DNA of 64,000 bases, taken from contig NZ_PUGE01000001.1 of assembly GCF_002967075.1 (NCBI RefSeq), positions 496,001-560,000 of the forward strand, in the 5' to 3' direction. The notes under the pieces are model-generated. The model searched no databases. It had not been told where the DNA came from and worked only from the letters and a program-made list of their open reading frames with translations. Positions 33,212 through 42,344 of the stretch are shown piece by piece. The position numbers and the translations under genes were made by a program. Positions within the stretch are counted from its first letter, which is position 1. Each line of letters starts with the position of its first letter. The stretch is from Corynebacterium sp. J010B-136 (GTDB lineage: Bacteria > Actinomycetota > Actinomycetes > Mycobacteriales > Mycobacteriaceae).

Positions 33212-34093
33212 ATGGACGCTATGTCTAGTGCGAAAAATTGGCTTGAGGGCGCGCGCCCACACACCTGGGCAAATGCTTTTGCCCCTGTTTTGGCAGGTAC
33301 TGGTGCTGCCGCCGCGATTGGTGGGTTCCACTTTGGCCGAGCGCTTTTAGCGCTCATTGTCGCGTGGGCGCTGATTATTGGTGTGAACTTCGCCAATGAT
33401 TATTCCGACGGCATTCGCGGCACCGATGATGACCGCACTGGCCCGCAGCGGCTTACCGGCGGCGGTTTAGCCAAACCGCAACACGTGAAATATGCGGCTT
33501 TCGGCTGCTTCGCGGTCGCCGGAATCGCTGGTATTTGGCTCTCACTTGCGGCCGGCGCGTGGTGGTTTATCTTGATCGGCGCACTGTGCATCGCCGGTGC
33601 TTGGTTTTATACCGGCGGCAAGAACCCTTATGGCTACCGCGGGCTAGGTGAAGTCGCGGTGTTCGTATTCTTCGGACTCGTTGCCGTTTTGGGCACCCAA
33701 TTTACCCAGGCTGGCAGCATCTCCTTTGTCGGCGTGCTGCTGGCTCTGGGTGTTGGTGGCATGAGCGCTGCCGTGAACTTGGCCAATAATATTCGCGATA
33801 TTCCCTCCGATACCGAAACTGGCAAAATCACCCTCGCTGTACGCCTGGGTGATAGCCGCTCCCGCCTGCTGTTTACCGTGCTGCTGACCCTGCCGGTTAT
33901 CTACACCATCCTTCTGGCCTTTAGCTCGTGGCTGGCATTGATTGCCTTGGTCTACATCCCCTTTGGCCTGACATCCGTCCGCACCGTCAACCGCGGCGCG
34001 AAAGGCAAAGAACTCATTCCGGTGCTTGGTCTAACTGGACGTGCCATGCTCATCTGGGCAGTACTTTCTGCCCTTGCTGTGGCGGTGGTTTAG
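33212..34093 (+). CDS. menA: 1,4-Dihydroxy-2-naphthoate polyprenyltransferase
   Basis: A 293-residue UbiA-superfamily membrane enzyme that joins the polyprenyl chain to DHNA, giving demethylmenaquinone. The first Asp-rich motif lies in NFANDYSDGIRGTDDDRTGPQRL (about 61-83). The second is NLANNIRDIPSDTETGKITLAVRLG (about 190-214). About eight to nine helices are predicted. ATGs at 33212 and 33221 both fit; the second (MSSAKNWLEGARPHTW) is equally plausible. It is followed after three bases by the AEC transporter. Confidence 0.94.
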   Translation: MDAMSSAKNWLEGARPHTWANAFAPVLAGTGAAAAIGGFHFGRALLALIVAWALIIGVNFANDYSDGIRGTDDDRTGPQRLTGGGLAKPQHVKYAAFGCFAVAGIAGIWLSLAAGAWWFILIGALCIAGAWFYTGGKNPYGYRGLGEVAVFVFFGLVAVLGTQFTQAGSISFVGVLLALGVGGMSAAVNLANNIRDIPSDTETGKITLAVRLGDSRSRLLFTVLLTLPVIYTILLAFSSWLALIALVYIPFGLTSVRTVNRGAKGKELIPVLGLTGRAMLIWAVLSALAVAVV

Positions 34094-34096
34094 ACA

Positions 34097-34996
34097 ATGC
34101 TGGGGGTTATAACTGGCTTTGCCATCATCCTGGCCGTGATTTTTACCGGCTGGATTCTAGCGCGCACAAAAATCATCCGCTCTAGTTCAGAGCGGTTGAT
34201 GTTCAACCGGGTGGCTTTTTATGCCGCAACGCCCGCGCTGCTTTTCGATGCCGTCTCCAAGGCCGACCCAGAAAACTTCCTCACCCCAGTCACCTTGGTC
34301 ATTTCAATTGCCACAGTACTGGTTTCGGTTATCTATGGGGTGATTTTCTTCCGGCAAGGAATCGCGGGAATTGGAATTGGTGCGGCATCGTCAAGCTATT
34401 TCAACTCTGTCAACATCGGCCTGCCGGTCAGTATTTATGTCATTGGTGATGCCACCCATGTCGTCCCCATCATGTTGCTGCAGATGATGATTTATACCCC
34501 GGTCATCCTGGGAATGTTGGGCGGCGGCTCCTTCTTCGGTGCCGTCAAGACGGGGCTTTTAAGCCCGGTTGTGCTGGCTTCTTTCGCCGGTTTTATCGTC
34601 GCAGTAATGGGCTGGGAAGTCCCCGATCCTGTGGCTGAGCCAATCGCACTGTTGGGCGGTGCGGCCATTCCGATGGTCTTGATGAGCTTTGGTGCATCGA
34701 TTAGCGGTGCGGGCGTACTTTCTGATGTGAAATCCCGCCCCGCTGTGCTAACTGCGACCACCTTGAAGCTTGTCGGCATGCCGCTGGCGGGTTTTATCAC
34801 CGCTACCCTGCTGGGGCTTGAAACCGACCTGGTCTATGCCTGCACCATCTTGTGTGCGCTGCCTACAGCCCAAAATGTCTACAACTACGCCGCTACTTTC
34901 GAACGCGGCCAAACTATCTCGCGCGATACCGTGTTCATCACCACCTTTGCATCCCTTCCGGTGATGCTGATTATCGCGCTATTGTTTGGACGTTAA
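34097..34996 (+). CDS. AEC-family (auxin efflux carrier-like) transporter
   Basis: A 299-residue membrane protein with about ten helices. The N-terminal half opens GFAIILAVIFTGWILARTK and has VAFYAATPALLFDAV; the C-terminal half has PTAQNVYNYAATFERG, the conserved AEC segment. Bacterial members include malate permeases. It starts three bases after menA and is certainly on the same transcript, but no link to menaquinone is known. Substrate not predictable. Confidence 0.85.
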   Translation: MLGVITGFAIILAVIFTGWILARTKIIRSSSERLMFNRVAFYAATPALLFDAVSKADPENFLTPVTLVISIATVLVSVIYGVIFFRQGIAGIGIGAASSSYFNSVNIGLPVSIYVIGDATHVVPIMLLQMMIYTPVILGMLGGGSFFGAVKTGLLSPVVLASFAGFIVAVMGWEVPDPVAEPIALLGGAAIPMVLMSFGASISGAGVLSDVKSRPAVLTATTLKLVGMPLAGFITATLLGLETDLVYACTILCALPTAQNVYNYAATFERGQTISRDTVFITTFASLPVMLIIALLFGR

Positions 34997-35025
34997 TTCT
35001 TCATACCAACTGACGGGGATGTCTC

Positions 35026-36417
35026 GTGTCCACACCGAAGCACACAGCACACGCGAAAAAGCCCACTGCGAAATCCCGCAGGAGCCCAGAACAGCTTGCT
35101 AAAACCATTGAGAACAGGCTCGTCCGCGAACTCACGGGTTTGGAACCAGACGAGCTCCAACGCGCATTCCTGCTCACGCAATGGCAATCCGGCGAGATCG
35201 ATGACAAGACCAACACCGTCACCTTCGCCGTTGATGTGCGCCAACTTGCCTCCCGGCATCGGCAGTTAGAGCTGGAATCTCAAAAAGTTACCGCTGTGCA
35301 TGTCAACCTCAACCGGATTACGGACAAGGAAAATTACGAATACGGCCTGATGCGGCATGTGCCCGGCACCTATATCTGGGTTCGCACCATCCCGATTACC
35401 CCGACCTACCTGGGCGCTTATAGCTTCCGGTTGATTACAGACGATGACGAAGTCATTGAGCAACCACCGCACACCCGTGTCCGCCAGCAAGTTCGCACGG
35501 CTTATCCGGATCATGCCAGCGTTTCAGATATTTCAATGCACAGTACGCTTGATGTTGATGAAGAAGGCCGCGGCACCATGCTTGTTTCAGGTCCGCTGGC
35601 CCCGAACCAAGACCATTGGAATCGTGACAATCATCGGCTGCACGGGCAAGTTATTACCACTTACCTCGAAGACGCAGACCTGAAGATTTTTGCGTATCTT
35701 CCCACCCATGAATTCTCTGGCGCTGCTGCGAAGAAGCCATGCCGGGTGCTCACGCTTTTCGATGCCGAAACTTGGTTCTTCAAGTTCGACCTGCCCTACG
35801 TGCTCGAAAGGGCTGTCGCCAATGGCATGGAACCAGTTGCTGTTTTAGGAATTGCCAATCACGACAATGCGCACCGGGTTGAGCAGCTTCAAGCCAATCC
35901 GGAATTTCTAGAAAAGGTCGGCGATATTGCTGAAACCTGGCTTCACCATGAAGCAAATCAGCGTGGGATGGAGCTCAATCCCGACGACAACACCATCGCC
36001 GGGCAATCTCTCGGCGGGCTATCCGCGCTCTATGCCGCGCTGTTAAATCCAGAGAAATACTCCACGGTCATCGCGCAGTCCCCATCCTTGTGGTGGAGCC
36101 CCGCAAAAGGCAGCACCCCGCGTGACTTAAAGCGCCCTTCCCATGGGTGGTTAATAGACCAGTTTTATAAAACCAAGCCCAAGGCACTTCCGCACGACAC
36201 CAACTTCAACATCCATGTTGGGGTGCGTGAGGGCGCGATGGTCAATCAAGCGCACCTGCTGGGCATGGCGTTGAAGGCGCGCAAAATCCCGCATGAATTA
36301 CACGTTTATGACGGCGGACATGACTGGGGATGGTGGCGCGCAGCCTTGCTGAAGCACCTTGGTGCCCAGCCTGTAAAAGACCGCTGGGCGGATTTTGGGG
36401 CAGAGTTCGGGGTTTAG
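35026..36417 (+). CDS. Enterochelin-esterase-like (Fes/EsterD) hydrolase
   Basis: A 463-residue protein with an N-terminal beta-sandwich domain (about 30-190; GTYIWVRTIPITPTYLGAYSF) and a C-terminal esterase D domain. The nucleophile elbow is IAGQSLGGLSALYAALLNPEKYS, with QSPSLWW after it and a final YDGGHDWGWWR carrying the likely catalytic His. This architecture matches Fes-type siderophore esterases, which cut ferric trilactone siderophores in the cytoplasm. No signal peptide is seen. GTG start at 35026 with GACGGGGA about seven bases upstream. No siderophore transport genes lie nearby, so other ester substrates are possible. Its stop overlaps that of the next, converging gene by four bases. 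Confidence 0.82.
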   Translation: MSTPKHTAHAKKPTAKSRRSPEQLAKTIENRLVRELTGLEPDELQRAFLLTQWQSGEIDDKTNTVTFAVDVRQLASRHRQLELESQKVTAVHVNLNRITDKENYEYGLMRHVPGTYIWVRTIPITPTYLGAYSFRLITDDDEVIEQPPHTRVRQQVRTAYPDHASVSDISMHSTLDVDEEGRGTMLVSGPLAPNQDHWNRDNHRLHGQVITTYLEDADLKIFAYLPTHEFSGAAAKKPCRVLTLFDAETWFFKFDLPYVLERAVANGMEPVAVLGIANHDNAHRVEQLQANPEFLEKVGDIAETWLHHEANQRGMELNPDDNTIAGQSLGGLSALYAALLNPEKYSTVIAQSPSLWWSPAKGSTPRDLKRPSHGWLIDQFYKTKPKALPHDTNFNIHVGVREGAMVNQAHLLGMALKARKIPHELHVYDGGHDWGWWRAALLKHLGAQPVKDRWADFGAEFGV

Positions 36418-36746
36418 TCGTTTTCCTCGTTGCCGCGTCCGGAGAGCTCGCGCTGTACCCAAGCCTTATGCTCTTGGCGCTGGCGGGAGTATTCGGCAAT
36501 GGACTGGGTGGCTTCTAGGCGCCACTGGGAAAAGACCAGCATCGAGAGCGGCAATGCCACAAAGAGTGCGAGCAGCGCGGTAAATACCAGCGGGATCGGC
36601 GCATCAATGACAACTGCCACTACTTGAATAACGACAGTGAGAATAATGAACAGGGCAAGGCGCGCGAGCCCGTATTTTACTACTGCGCGGCGCGACTTCT
36701 TGCGAAGTTCGGGGTCCGGAATTGGTGCTTGATCATCCACAGGCAC
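36414..36746 (-). CDS. DUF4229 membrane protein
   Basis: A 110-residue protein with two membrane helices (about 28-48 and 50-72) and a charged C-terminal helix (QWRLEATQSIAEYSRQRQEHK), matching the actinobacterial DUF4229 family, whose function is unknown. It converges on the Fes-like esterase with a four-base stop overlap. It starts 42 bases from the next, divergent gene. Confidence 0.75.
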   Translation of the reverse strand: MPVDDQAPIPDPELRKKSRRAVVKYGLARLALFIILTVVIQVVAVVIDAPIPLVFTALLALFVALPLSMLVFSQWRLEATQSIAEYSRQRQEHKAWVQRELSGRGNEEND

Positions 36747-36788
36747 TTAGTTTACCTCCTGAGATTTTCGCCACGTAGAATGGCCTAC

Positions 36789-37121
36789 ATGGGTCGGATT
36801 ATATTATTGCTCTTGATTATCGCAGCCGTGGTTTTGGTCTGGAAAGCCTTTGGACCTAGCTCCTGGAACCAGAAGAAAACCCCGACGGTCGCGCCGCCAC
36901 GCGAAATTAAGGGACCCGACGACGATGAAGATTTCTTGTGGCAGCTAGAAAAGGAAGCCTTCAAACAGCGCCGCCAACGCGAGCGTGCTGCAGAAGAAAA
37001 GCGTCCGCCCAAGCCCAAGAATCAAAATAACGCTGCAGATACTCCGGATACTTCTAATTCTCCCGATACTCCGAGTCCTGGGGAGCAATCCGATCCCGGC
37101 GAAGATAAACCCCAGGCTTAG
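36789..37121 (+). CDS. Small membrane-anchored protein with charged tail
   Basis: A 110-residue protein with one N-terminal helix (MGRIILLLLIIAAVVLVWKAF), then a cytoplasmic region with DDDEDFLWQLEKEAFKQRRQ, likely a helix, and a disordered Pro/Asp/Ser tail. I place the start at 36789 because a TAGAAT -10 box (36776-36781) ends seven bases before it, implying a leaderless mRNA; the ATG at 36780 overlaps that box. Corynebacteria carry similar proteins beside the cytochrome c maturation genes; function unknown. Confidence 0.7.
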   Translation: MGRIILLLLIIAAVVLVWKAFGPSSWNQKKTPTVAPPREIKGPDDDEDFLWQLEKEAFKQRRQRERAAEEKRPPKPKNQNNAADTPDTSNSPDTPSPGEQSDPGEDKPQA

Positions 37122-37132
37122 TGCTTAAGCCG

Positions 37133-37393
37133 CTAAGCCTGTGGGTTTTGAGGCACCAGCTCAATATCAAAATCGAGAGCCTGGGCTACAGCGATAACCT
37201 TTTCCCAGCGCACGCCTTCGCCGCCGTGTTCAATGGTGTGCAGCGTGGAGCGTGAGACTCCAACAGTCTTAGCTAAATCTTGTTGTACGATCCCAAAATC
37301 ACGCCGCCTTTGTGCGAGGCGCTGACCAAGCTCAACTAGCGTGTGATTATCGCTAGCGGGCTTGCCCTGCTTTTTGCGGGTTGGGTTCGTCAT
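37133..37393 (-). CDS. XRE-family HTH protein (HipB-like, single domain)
   Basis: An 86-residue protein made almost wholly of one Cro/C1-type HTH (about 20-75): LVELGQRLAQRRRDFGIVQQDLAKTVGVSRSTLHTIEHGGEGVRW. The VSRSTLHTIEHG turn and the VIAVAQALDFDIELVP end are like HipB antitoxins and related short regulators. No toxin gene is adjacent, so it is not called an antitoxin. It begins five bases after the ccsB stop, making it the probable last gene of the ccs transcript. Confidence 0.8.
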   Translation of the reverse strand: MTNPTRKKQGKPASDNHTLVELGQRLAQRRRDFGIVQQDLAKTVGVSRSTLHTIEHGGEGVRWEKVIAVAQALDFDIELVPQNPQA

Positions 37394-37398
37394 AACAA

Positions 37399-38475
37399 CT
37401 AGTTTAGCCCAGCGTAGGAGTGGAGTCCGGATACGACCAAGTTGATGAAGAAGAGGTTGAAAATCATCGTGGATAGCGCAACAACGTTAATCCATGGCGC
37501 GAATTTCGCCCAGGATGGGGTTGCACGCGCGTGCAGGTAGGCAGCATACAGAATCCAGGATGCGAAAGACACGGTTTCCTTCGGGTCCCAACCCCAGAAA
37601 CGACCCCAGGCAGCTTCTGCCCAGATAGCACCCAGAACGATGCCCAGACCCAGAGTTGGAAGGGTAACCACCGCGACGCGGTATGCCAGCTGGTCGAGCT
37701 TCTTCGCTGAAGGCAATGGCTTTGCAACCGCACCAAAGAAACCATGCTCTTTACCCTTTGGCTGCCAACGACGCAGCAGGTGCAAGACAGAACCAATACC
37801 AGAAACGATACCTAGGGAACCACCGAGGGAAACAATGGTGACATGTACTGGCAGCCAGTAGGACTGCAATGCCGGTACTACTGGTGCGGATTCTGCATAA
37901 AGCTCGGTGGAGCCGTAGAACATCAACGCGAGCAGTGGGGTGAGAACCCATGGCCACAGGGTTCGCCATTCCTTGCGTTGCATAGCAATCATCATCGCAA
38001 GCAGCGCGCCGAAGGTAATCGTCAACATGTATTCATAAAGATTGCCCAGCGGGAAGCGGTTGACCGCAAGACCACGCAGCACAATCGATGCCAGATGCAA
38101 CGCAATAGCAACCCACAACAGGGACTGCGTCATGCCGCCTAAGCGGTCCACCTTGGATTCCTGCGTCGCAATATCAGACTCGGATTCACTGGCAACAGCT
38201 TTGCCGGAGGAATCTACTCCAGGAGCGTCATCTTCAACGATATCCGCGCTATCAACGGTGCTGACGCTGTCAGCACCAGCAGCGCCGTTGGCGGCTACGG
38301 ACGCCTTGAGCTTCTTGGCATTAGCTGTTGCTTCGGAGCGCTGACGACGTGCATCAATTACGCCATTAAGACGCCCATAATAAATGAGAGACAAAATCAA
38401 CGCGACTGCATAAACAACAAATGCTGTCTGAAATGCAATGTCTGAAAAGCTGGACAGATTCTGATTAACCGGCAT
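37399..38475 (-). CDS. ccsB: Cytochrome c biogenesis protein CcsB/ResC
   Basis: A 358-residue membrane protein of cytochrome c maturation System II, which exports heme and attaches it to apocytochromes with ResB. About eight helices are predicted. The heme-handling WWD-type segment is WAEAAWGRFWGWDPKETVSF near residue 290, with histidines in flanking helices and in YLHARATPSW. The ATG at 38475 is used; the codon just before it is TTG. A 60-residue acidic, low-complexity insert (about 40-105) follows the first helix. It lies 130 bases downstream of resB. Partners here are resB, ccdA and the TlpA-like thioredoxin. Confidence 0.9.
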   Translation of the reverse strand: MPVNQNLSSFSDIAFQTAFVVYAVALILSLIYYGRLNGVIDARRQRSEATANAKKLKASVAANGAAGADSVSTVDSADIVEDDAPGVDSSGKAVASESESDIATQESKVDRLGGMTQSLLWVAIALHLASIVLRGLAVNRFPLGNLYEYMLTITFGALLAMMIAMQRKEWRTLWPWVLTPLLALMFYGSTELYAESAPVVPALQSYWLPVHVTIVSLGGSLGIVSGIGSVLHLLRRWQPKGKEHGFFGAVAKPLPSAKKLDQLAYRVAVVTLPTLGLGIVLGAIWAEAAWGRFWGWDPKETVSFASWILYAAYLHARATPSWAKFAPWINVVALSTMIFNLFFINLVVSGLHSYAGLN

Positions 38476-38607
38476 CAATTTTTCTTACCTATCGGAGTTA
38501 GACCACCACAAAGCGGCTTATATGTTCATCACCCTACTACTTTTGTCTAACCTTAACCAACTTTAGATGGATGAGGTGTAGGGCGTTGAGCACTATGAAT
38601 AAAGGTT

Positions 38608-40254
38608 TTAGTCCTCAGAGAATAATTCGTCTTCTTCGACTTCGTCCGGGTCGGGCAACTCGAGAAGCTCGCGGTAGAGTTCGTCGAATTCCTCGGACCA
38701 GCCTGCGCGGTCGGTACGAGCCAGGCCTGCCATCTCGATCCCTGTTCCGGCGCTTCCATTGGATGCGACATCCAATGGGCGGAGGCGAATCCATATGCGG
38801 CGGCGCTTAATCACCAGGGAGAAGACCAAAGACACCAACATGGTTATCGCGGAGACCAAAACCCACTTTTGGGTTGGGTCATAAGAGACCTGGAAGTTCG
38901 CGAATTCATTAGCGCCATTAAAAGTCACCGTGGTGCCATCGTCTAAGGTTACTGACTCATCCATGGTCAGGTTCACGCGGTCGATGCGCTGTAGCTGACC
39001 GGAGTGCACCAAAGTGGAATCCAAGTCGAAGATGGACTGCGCGGTACCCGTGTCCAGCCCAGCATCACCTCGGTAGATATCCACGGCCATGGCTGGGTCA
39101 GTCATGGATGGGTAGCTCGAGGTCAACAGCTCACCGTTGTCGCCATCCCAGCTCGCAGTAGGAGCAAACAGGCCTTGAATTGCCAGCTGGTTTTGGCGGC
39201 GATCATAAAGGTCCGGATACATGCCCGCTGGTGGATCGAAACGCATCACACCAGAAGAGAGGAAGAAGGTTGGGTCATCGGGGCGGAACTGCACCGTTTG
39301 GGTGCGCTTTTCGCCATTTGGCCATTCCACCGTGATGGTTGGGGCAAAGCCGTGGCCCTGCAGGTAGATACGGTTATTATCCGTACGCAACGGGTGGTTG
39401 ACCTTTAGCTGGTAGTCTTCCCAGGTCTCTGGGTCATTAAAGATGTCCTCACCCTTGGCGTAAGAAACATTCGAGGTAAACATCTCTGCTTGGCCATTCG
39501 GCAGGTAATCCGCTACAAAGTCATGAGCTTGAAGGCAGAATTCGTGCAAGCCGGTGCCATCAAAAAGCGGGCCTGCGCGGAAGCTGTCATAATTCGACAA
39601 CGAGGTATTACAAAATTCGGTCGATTGTTCCAGATCCGTAGAACCAGTATTGGTAATCACGATAACCTGGCCTTCGTAGTAGACCAAGCGACCGAAAGCT
39701 ACCGTGAGCAAGACCGCGACCAAAGAGATGTGGAAAATCAGGTTCGCCATCTCACGGCCATAACCACGTTCTGCGGAAATCGTGTACGCATCAGCGCGGT
39801 CTTCTTCAGCAGTGAATTCCGATACGCGCCACTTCTTCAGCCTGGATTTCACCTGTGTGCGCATCTCCTCAAAGCTGCGCTCCGTCTCTCCCTTCGCATG
39901 CATTTGCATGCGGTTTAAGTTCTTCGGCGCACGCGTTGGCGGAGTCTTCCACGCCTTGTAGTGATCCCACGAACGCGGGATGATGCAGCCCACCAAAGAA
40001 ATGGTGAGCAATACGAAGATCGCACTAAACCAGGTGGAGGAGAAAACATCGAAAAGCTGAAGCTTGTCGTAGATTGCTGCCACGCGTCCATTAGACGCAA
40101 TGAAGTCATTAACGTTGGACTCATTCAAGTCACGCTGTGGCAAAAGAGATCCGGGAATCGCGGCAAGTGCTAGCAAAAACAGCAATGCCAGCGCGGTGCG
40201 CATGCTGGTCAGCCAGTGCCAAGTCTTGCGGAGGGCGGTACTGATTTTCTTCAT
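38608..40254 (-). CDS. resB: Cytochrome c biogenesis protein ResB/Ccs1
   Basis: A 548-residue System II protein. The N-terminus WHWLTSMRTALALLFLLALAAIPGSLLPQRDLNE is the ResB signature. Three N-terminal helices are followed by a large extracytoplasmic domain (about 200-440) and a last helix (about 460-480) with a cytoplasmic acidic tail. It works with CcsB to deliver and ligate heme, needed for the cytochrome cc subunit of the bcc-aa3 supercomplex. It is 28 bases after ccdA in the same direction. Confidence 0.92.
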   Translation of the reverse strand: MKKISTALRKTWHWLTSMRTALALLFLLALAAIPGSLLPQRDLNESNVNDFIASNGRVAAIYDKLQLFDVFSSTWFSAIFVLLTISLVGCIIPRSWDHYKAWKTPPTRAPKNLNRMQMHAKGETERSFEEMRTQVKSRLKKWRVSEFTAEEDRADAYTISAERGYGREMANLIFHISLVAVLLTVAFGRLVYYEGQVIVITNTGSTDLEQSTEFCNTSLSNYDSFRAGPLFDGTGLHEFCLQAHDFVADYLPNGQAEMFTSNVSYAKGEDIFNDPETWEDYQLKVNHPLRTDNNRIYLQGHGFAPTITVEWPNGEKRTQTVQFRPDDPTFFLSSGVMRFDPPAGMYPDLYDRRQNQLAIQGLFAPTASWDGDNGELLTSSYPSMTDPAMAVDIYRGDAGLDTGTAQSIFDLDSTLVHSGQLQRIDRVNLTMDESVTLDDGTTVTFNGANEFANFQVSYDPTQKWVLVSAITMLVSLVFSLVIKRRRIWIRLRPLDVASNGSAGTGIEMAGLARTDRAGWSEEFDELYRELLELPDPDEVEEDELFSED

Positions 40255-40282
40255 AATGTGGACGGTCTCCTATTCCTTACGC

Positions 40283-41074
40283 TTAAATCAGCGTCGTGCC
40301 GTATTCGACGGTCCATTGACGAACCCAGTTGATGAAATATGCCCATGCACCCGAGACGAGAAAAATACCAACGACGATCATGGTGATGCCACCGACGTTC
40401 TGAATGATGCGGGAATGCTTGCGCATCCATTCGATACTGCGCATCGCGCGTGCTGAACCCAAGGCGACGAGCAAGAAAGGCAAACCCAGCCCCAGGCAAT
40501 AGCCAATGATTAGCAAAGTGCCGCGCATCGCGGTCATGCCTTCAGTACCAGCGGAGACCGAGATAATCGCCGCCAGCGTTGGCCCCAGACACGGGGTCCA
40601 TCCAAGAGCGAAAACGCCGCCCAAAAGCGGTGCGCCCAGCCAATTGGTCCAACGCTTCGGCGCCATACGGGTGTCATTTTGCATAAAGCCAATGCCACCC
40701 ATAAAGACAATGCCCATCAAGATGGTGACTATGCCACCAACGCGCATGAGCACATCAGCATTGAGGGTAAGCATCGAAATAGCGCCGAACACTGACACGG
40801 TGGCGAGTACAAAGACGACCGTGAAGCCGAGGATAAACAGCAGCGATGCGCCAACCACAGCCCACTGGCGTTGTTTGGTCACCACCGGATTATTGCCTTT
40901 AAATTCCACTTGGCCGCCGACGATGCTAGCCAGATAGGACATGTATCCCGGAACCAGCGGCACCACACACGGCGATGCAAAAGACACCAAGCCAGCGGCA
41001 GCAGCCGCCAAAAGACCCAACAAGAGTGGGCCGGACATGGCGACTTCTGCGAACGTGCTTCCAATTTCAGTCAC
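40283..41074 (-). CDS. ccdA: CcdA/DsbD-type thiol transporter for cytochrome c maturation
   Basis: A 263-residue membrane protein with about six to seven helices. The first conserved cysteine lies in AGLVSFASPCVVPLVPGYMSYL (about 29-50), the second in GVFALGWTPCLGPTLAAII. These two cysteines carry reducing power across the membrane to the TlpA-like partner encoded three bases upstream. This keeps apocytochrome CXXCH thiols reduced before heme attachment. In C. glutamicum the corresponding gene is often named ccsA. Confidence 0.9.
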   Translation of the reverse strand: MTEIGSTFAEVAMSGPLLLGLLAAAAAGLVSFASPCVVPLVPGYMSYLASIVGGQVEFKGNNPVVTKQRQWAVVGASLLFILGFTVVFVLATVSVFGAISMLTLNADVLMRVGGIVTILMGIVFMGGIGFMQNDTRMAPKRWTNWLGAPLLGGVFALGWTPCLGPTLAAIISVSAGTEGMTAMRGTLLIIGYCLGLGLPFLLVALGSARAMRSIEWMRKHSRIIQNVGGITMIVVGIFLVSGAWAYFINWVRQWTVEYGTTLI

Positions 41075-41077
41075 GGG

Positions 41078-41692
41078 TTAACTCGCCTGTTCCTGCTCGA
41101 GACTATCAACGACCTCTGTGATTTCCTTGTCCGTAATACCTCGCAAGAACACTGCCGCTGGGCGGTGCTGAGAGTCCAAGACAATAGTCGTCGGCACCAC
41201 GGAGGTAGGAACACCACCGAGTGCAGCCGCAGTTCTAAATGGTGGGTCATAGATAGACGGGAAGGTTACGCCATTGTCTTCTTTGAAATCGCGGGCAATC
41301 TGCGGGTTGTAGTCGCGGACATTGATGCCCAACACGGTGCCCAGATCGCGCTCTTCCAAATCCTCCTGGATGCGCTGTAAGTCATCGACTTCTGCGCGAC
41401 ACGGTGCGCACCATTGTCCCCAAGAGTTTAAGACCACAATCTGGCCTTCATAATCATCCAAGGAGATAGTCTCGGATTCATCCATCAGGGATTCGCCTGA
41501 GAAAGACTGCAAAGGCTTGCGGTCTACTTCGTCATAGAAAATCTCCTGCTGGCCGCCAGGGGTGATGAATTCAAAGGTCGCGCCAGTAGCAACGGCATTT
41601 TGGGCATTCTCGGAATCTTGGGCACACGAGGCTAAGACCACGCTGGCGGCAGCAATCAAAACTGCTGACGCTAGGCGCTTAGAAGCAAACAT
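41078..41692 (-). CDS. TlpA/ResA-like thioredoxin lipoprotein
   Basis: A 204-residue exported thiol-disulfide protein. The signal peptide ends in lipobox LASC with Cys23. The thioredoxin fold has VVLNSWGQWCAPCRAEVDDL with the redox pair Cys95/Cys98 and a cis-Pro region GVPTSVVPTTIVLD. It is the extracytoplasmic reductant partner of CcdA, three bases upstream of that gene. Acts on the outer face of the cytoplasmic membrane to reduce apocytochrome c. ResA and CcsX are equivalent names in other bacteria. Confidence 0.9.
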   Translation of the reverse strand: MFASKRLASAVLIAAASVVLASCAQDSENAQNAVATGATFEFITPGGQQEIFYDEVDRKPLQSFSGESLMDESETISLDDYEGQIVVLNSWGQWCAPCRAEVDDLQRIQEDLEERDLGTVLGINVRDYNPQIARDFKEDNGVTFPSIYDPPFRTAAALGGVPTSVVPTTIVLDSQHRPAAVFLRGITDKEITEVVDSLEQEQAS

Positions 41693-41728
41693 GAAGAAGA
41701 CTTTCTAGAAGTAAATGGTGCGGGATAT

Positions 41729-42337
41729 TTAGATGCTTTGGGCAGGTGAAGAGTAGAAAATGTCAATAATCTGCTCACCGTCAAACACCAACGTGCTCAC
41801 GGATGCCAAATCACACTCACGGTTCCACGGCGCATGCGCGAGGCGCAAACCTAAGACAGTACGCTGCACCATGACGATTGGCAGCTGGTGGCTGATCAAA
41901 ATAGCTTCACGGCCTTCAGCTTCAACTCGTGCGCGTTCCACGGCATCCATCATGCGCGAGGCAATCTCCGAAAAAGGCTCACCCCAGCTCGGTTGCAACG
42001 GGTTGCGCAGAAGCGGCCAACGCTGCGGATTCCACAATGCCGAGCGCAGCCCCTTGACGTGCAGACCCTCAAAGCGGTTGCCCGATTCAATCAGGGTCTT
42101 ATCAACTTCCACATCAAGGCCCGTGACTTTGGCAAAAGGCTGCGCCGTTTCCTGGGTGCGCTGCAAAGGCGACGCCGCCAAATATGCGACATCGTGGCCT
42201 TCAAAGGCCTTTGCCGTGCGTGCCGCCATGGAATGTCCACGAGCCGACAGGTGATATCCGGGAATACGGCCGTATAAAATTTTGTCGGGATTGTGGACCT
42301 CGCCGTGGCGCACGAGGTGGACGAGAGTCTTCGTCAC
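41729..42337 (-). CDS. Histidine phosphatase family protein
   Basis: A 202-residue phosphoglycerate-mutase-like phosphatase. The catalytic RHG motif is LVHLVRHGEVHNP (His at about 9), a second arginine is in ASPLQRTQETAQPF, and the second catalytic His is in ILISHQLPIVMV. I start at GTG 42337, which has GGAAGG 11 bases upstream and leaves seven bases after hemL; the ATG at 42373 would run into hemL. Its substrate is unknown; the small size and lack of PGM insert argue against glycolytic mutase, whose gene gpmA is at the right end of the window. Confidence 0.82.
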   Translation of the reverse strand: MTKTLVHLVRHGEVHNPDKILYGRIPGYHLSARGHSMAARTAKAFEGHDVAYLAASPLQRTQETAQPFAKVTGLDVEVDKTLIESGNRFEGLHVKGLRSALWNPQRWPLLRNPLQPSWGEPFSEIASRMMDAVERARVEAEGREAILISHQLPIVMVQRTVLGLRLAHAPWNRECDLASVSTLVFDGEQIIDIFYSSPAQSI

Positions 42338-42344
42338 AGCTGGA

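Noticed and set aside
37133-37393. HipB-type antitoxin of a toxin-antitoxin pair
   Set aside because: No toxin gene adjacent; neighbours are ccsB and a small membrane protein.
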